Translations under genes and position numbers: made by a program
Notes under the pieces: generated by a model
Database searches by the model: none
The model's input: the letters and a program-made list of their open reading frames with translations, nothing else
What the model was told of the DNA's origin: nothing
Shown: positions 63,611 through 64,000 of the stretch, in pieces
Position numbering within the stretch: the first letter of the stretch is position 1
Layout: every line of letters starts with the position of its first letter
Assembly (NCBI GenBank): GCA_946811185.2
Contig: OX328096.1
Span: 24,803,881-24,867,880 of the forward strand
Direction of reading: 5' to 3'
From: Hippopus hippopus
Taxonomy: Eukaryota > Mollusca > Bivalvia > Cardiida > Cardiidae
Length of the DNA stretch: 64,000 nucleotides

Positions 63611-64000
63611 ATCGTCTGACGTCATTTAGCCAAATAAGCAGACGCTTTACCTGTGGAAAGAAAGACAGGCTTTCGCGAGATAAAGGGGGCGATTTAACGA
63701 GTTAGTAACAGATAAGGATCATAAGACTGCTGCCTTGTCTAAACTGACAAAGTTGATAAAGGGTAACTGGTGTCACATTTGTCTTAGATTTCCAATATTT
63801 TATTAATGTAAGCCAGGTCGGGAATTTTTTAAGGCGAAGTTTTTTCGCCGCGCAAGCTTGACGTGGCAAAGTTGAGCCATTGAAGGTGACTTCTTCGCCC
63901 ACGTGGCGCTGTAGCTTTTGTTTCTTGCTTCACCCTTTCTCCACTTATCTCGTGAGTTGAGACAAAAACTGAAGAAATTGTCGATAAAAAAAAAACTTTC
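63611..64000. other. Window end, nothing firmly recognised
   Basis: It contains a minus-strand donor-like site (TTTCCACAG/GTAAAG at about 63652) but no start codon in a useful frame. Confidence 0.3.

Noticed and set aside
63640..63700. Possible TK1 first exon ending at a minus-strand donor near 63652
   Set aside because: No start codon in frame and no RGQIQ-like motif preceding the P-loop, so not called.

Overview
This is a window of animal nuclear DNA. Genes are split into short exons with GT/AG introns, and most of the sequence is repeats. I infer a bivalve mollusc: there are tRNA-headed SINEs of the RUDI/V-SINE style, a 'CACCTGAGC...' repeat typical of clams and mussels, and a very high density of short hairpin MITEs. 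No species is claimed.

Two protein genes can be read, tail to tail. On the plus strand (5283-38527), nine phase-compatible exons encode a secreted astacin-family zinc metalloprotease with one Sushi/CCP and one MAM domain: 484 visible residues, intact zinc site, stop codon present, 5' exon(s) missing. On the minus strand (59907 down to 45377), six exons encode cytosolic thymidine kinase (TK1): 233 visible residues from the Walker A loop to the stop, first exon not found. Its C-terminal tail carries a cluster of SPxK/R motifs. The two genes are unrelated in function and are separated by about 6.8 kb of repeats.

Region by region. 1-5.3 kb: hairpin elements, a SINE and a doubtful signal-peptide exon. 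5.4-15.4 kb: a 10-kb astacin intron filled by a ~35-bp minisatellite, split by a 3,025-bp hAT-like element with a perfect 8-bp target duplication. 15.4-38.5 kb: the remaining astacin exons among MITEs. 38.6-45.3 kb: intergenic repeats, including an LTR-internal-LTR-internal-LTR array (39791-40666) that looks like a miniature LTR retrotransposon (TRIM) with a tRNA-Pro primer-binding site and a tRNA-like pol III box pair inside each LTR. 45.4-59.9 kb: TK1, whose introns hold a 1.1-kb and a 4.5-kb DNA element and a near-identical 477-bp duplication. 60-64 kb: more MITEs and a ~1.06-kb inverted-repeat element.

The dominant repeat is one ~230-bp TTAA-flanked family, called MITE-A here. About 60 full or partial copies occur, each built round a ~34-bp-arm palindrome (core AATGCTGGTAACCAGCATT). 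Several copies show paired changes on both arms, and at least seven other elements or SINEs sit inside MITE-A copies. Two further hairpin families are called MITE-B (CAGCCTGCGCAG stem) and MITE-C (AGACTGCACA stem). All family assignments come from reading the sequence by eye; nothing was aligned or searched.
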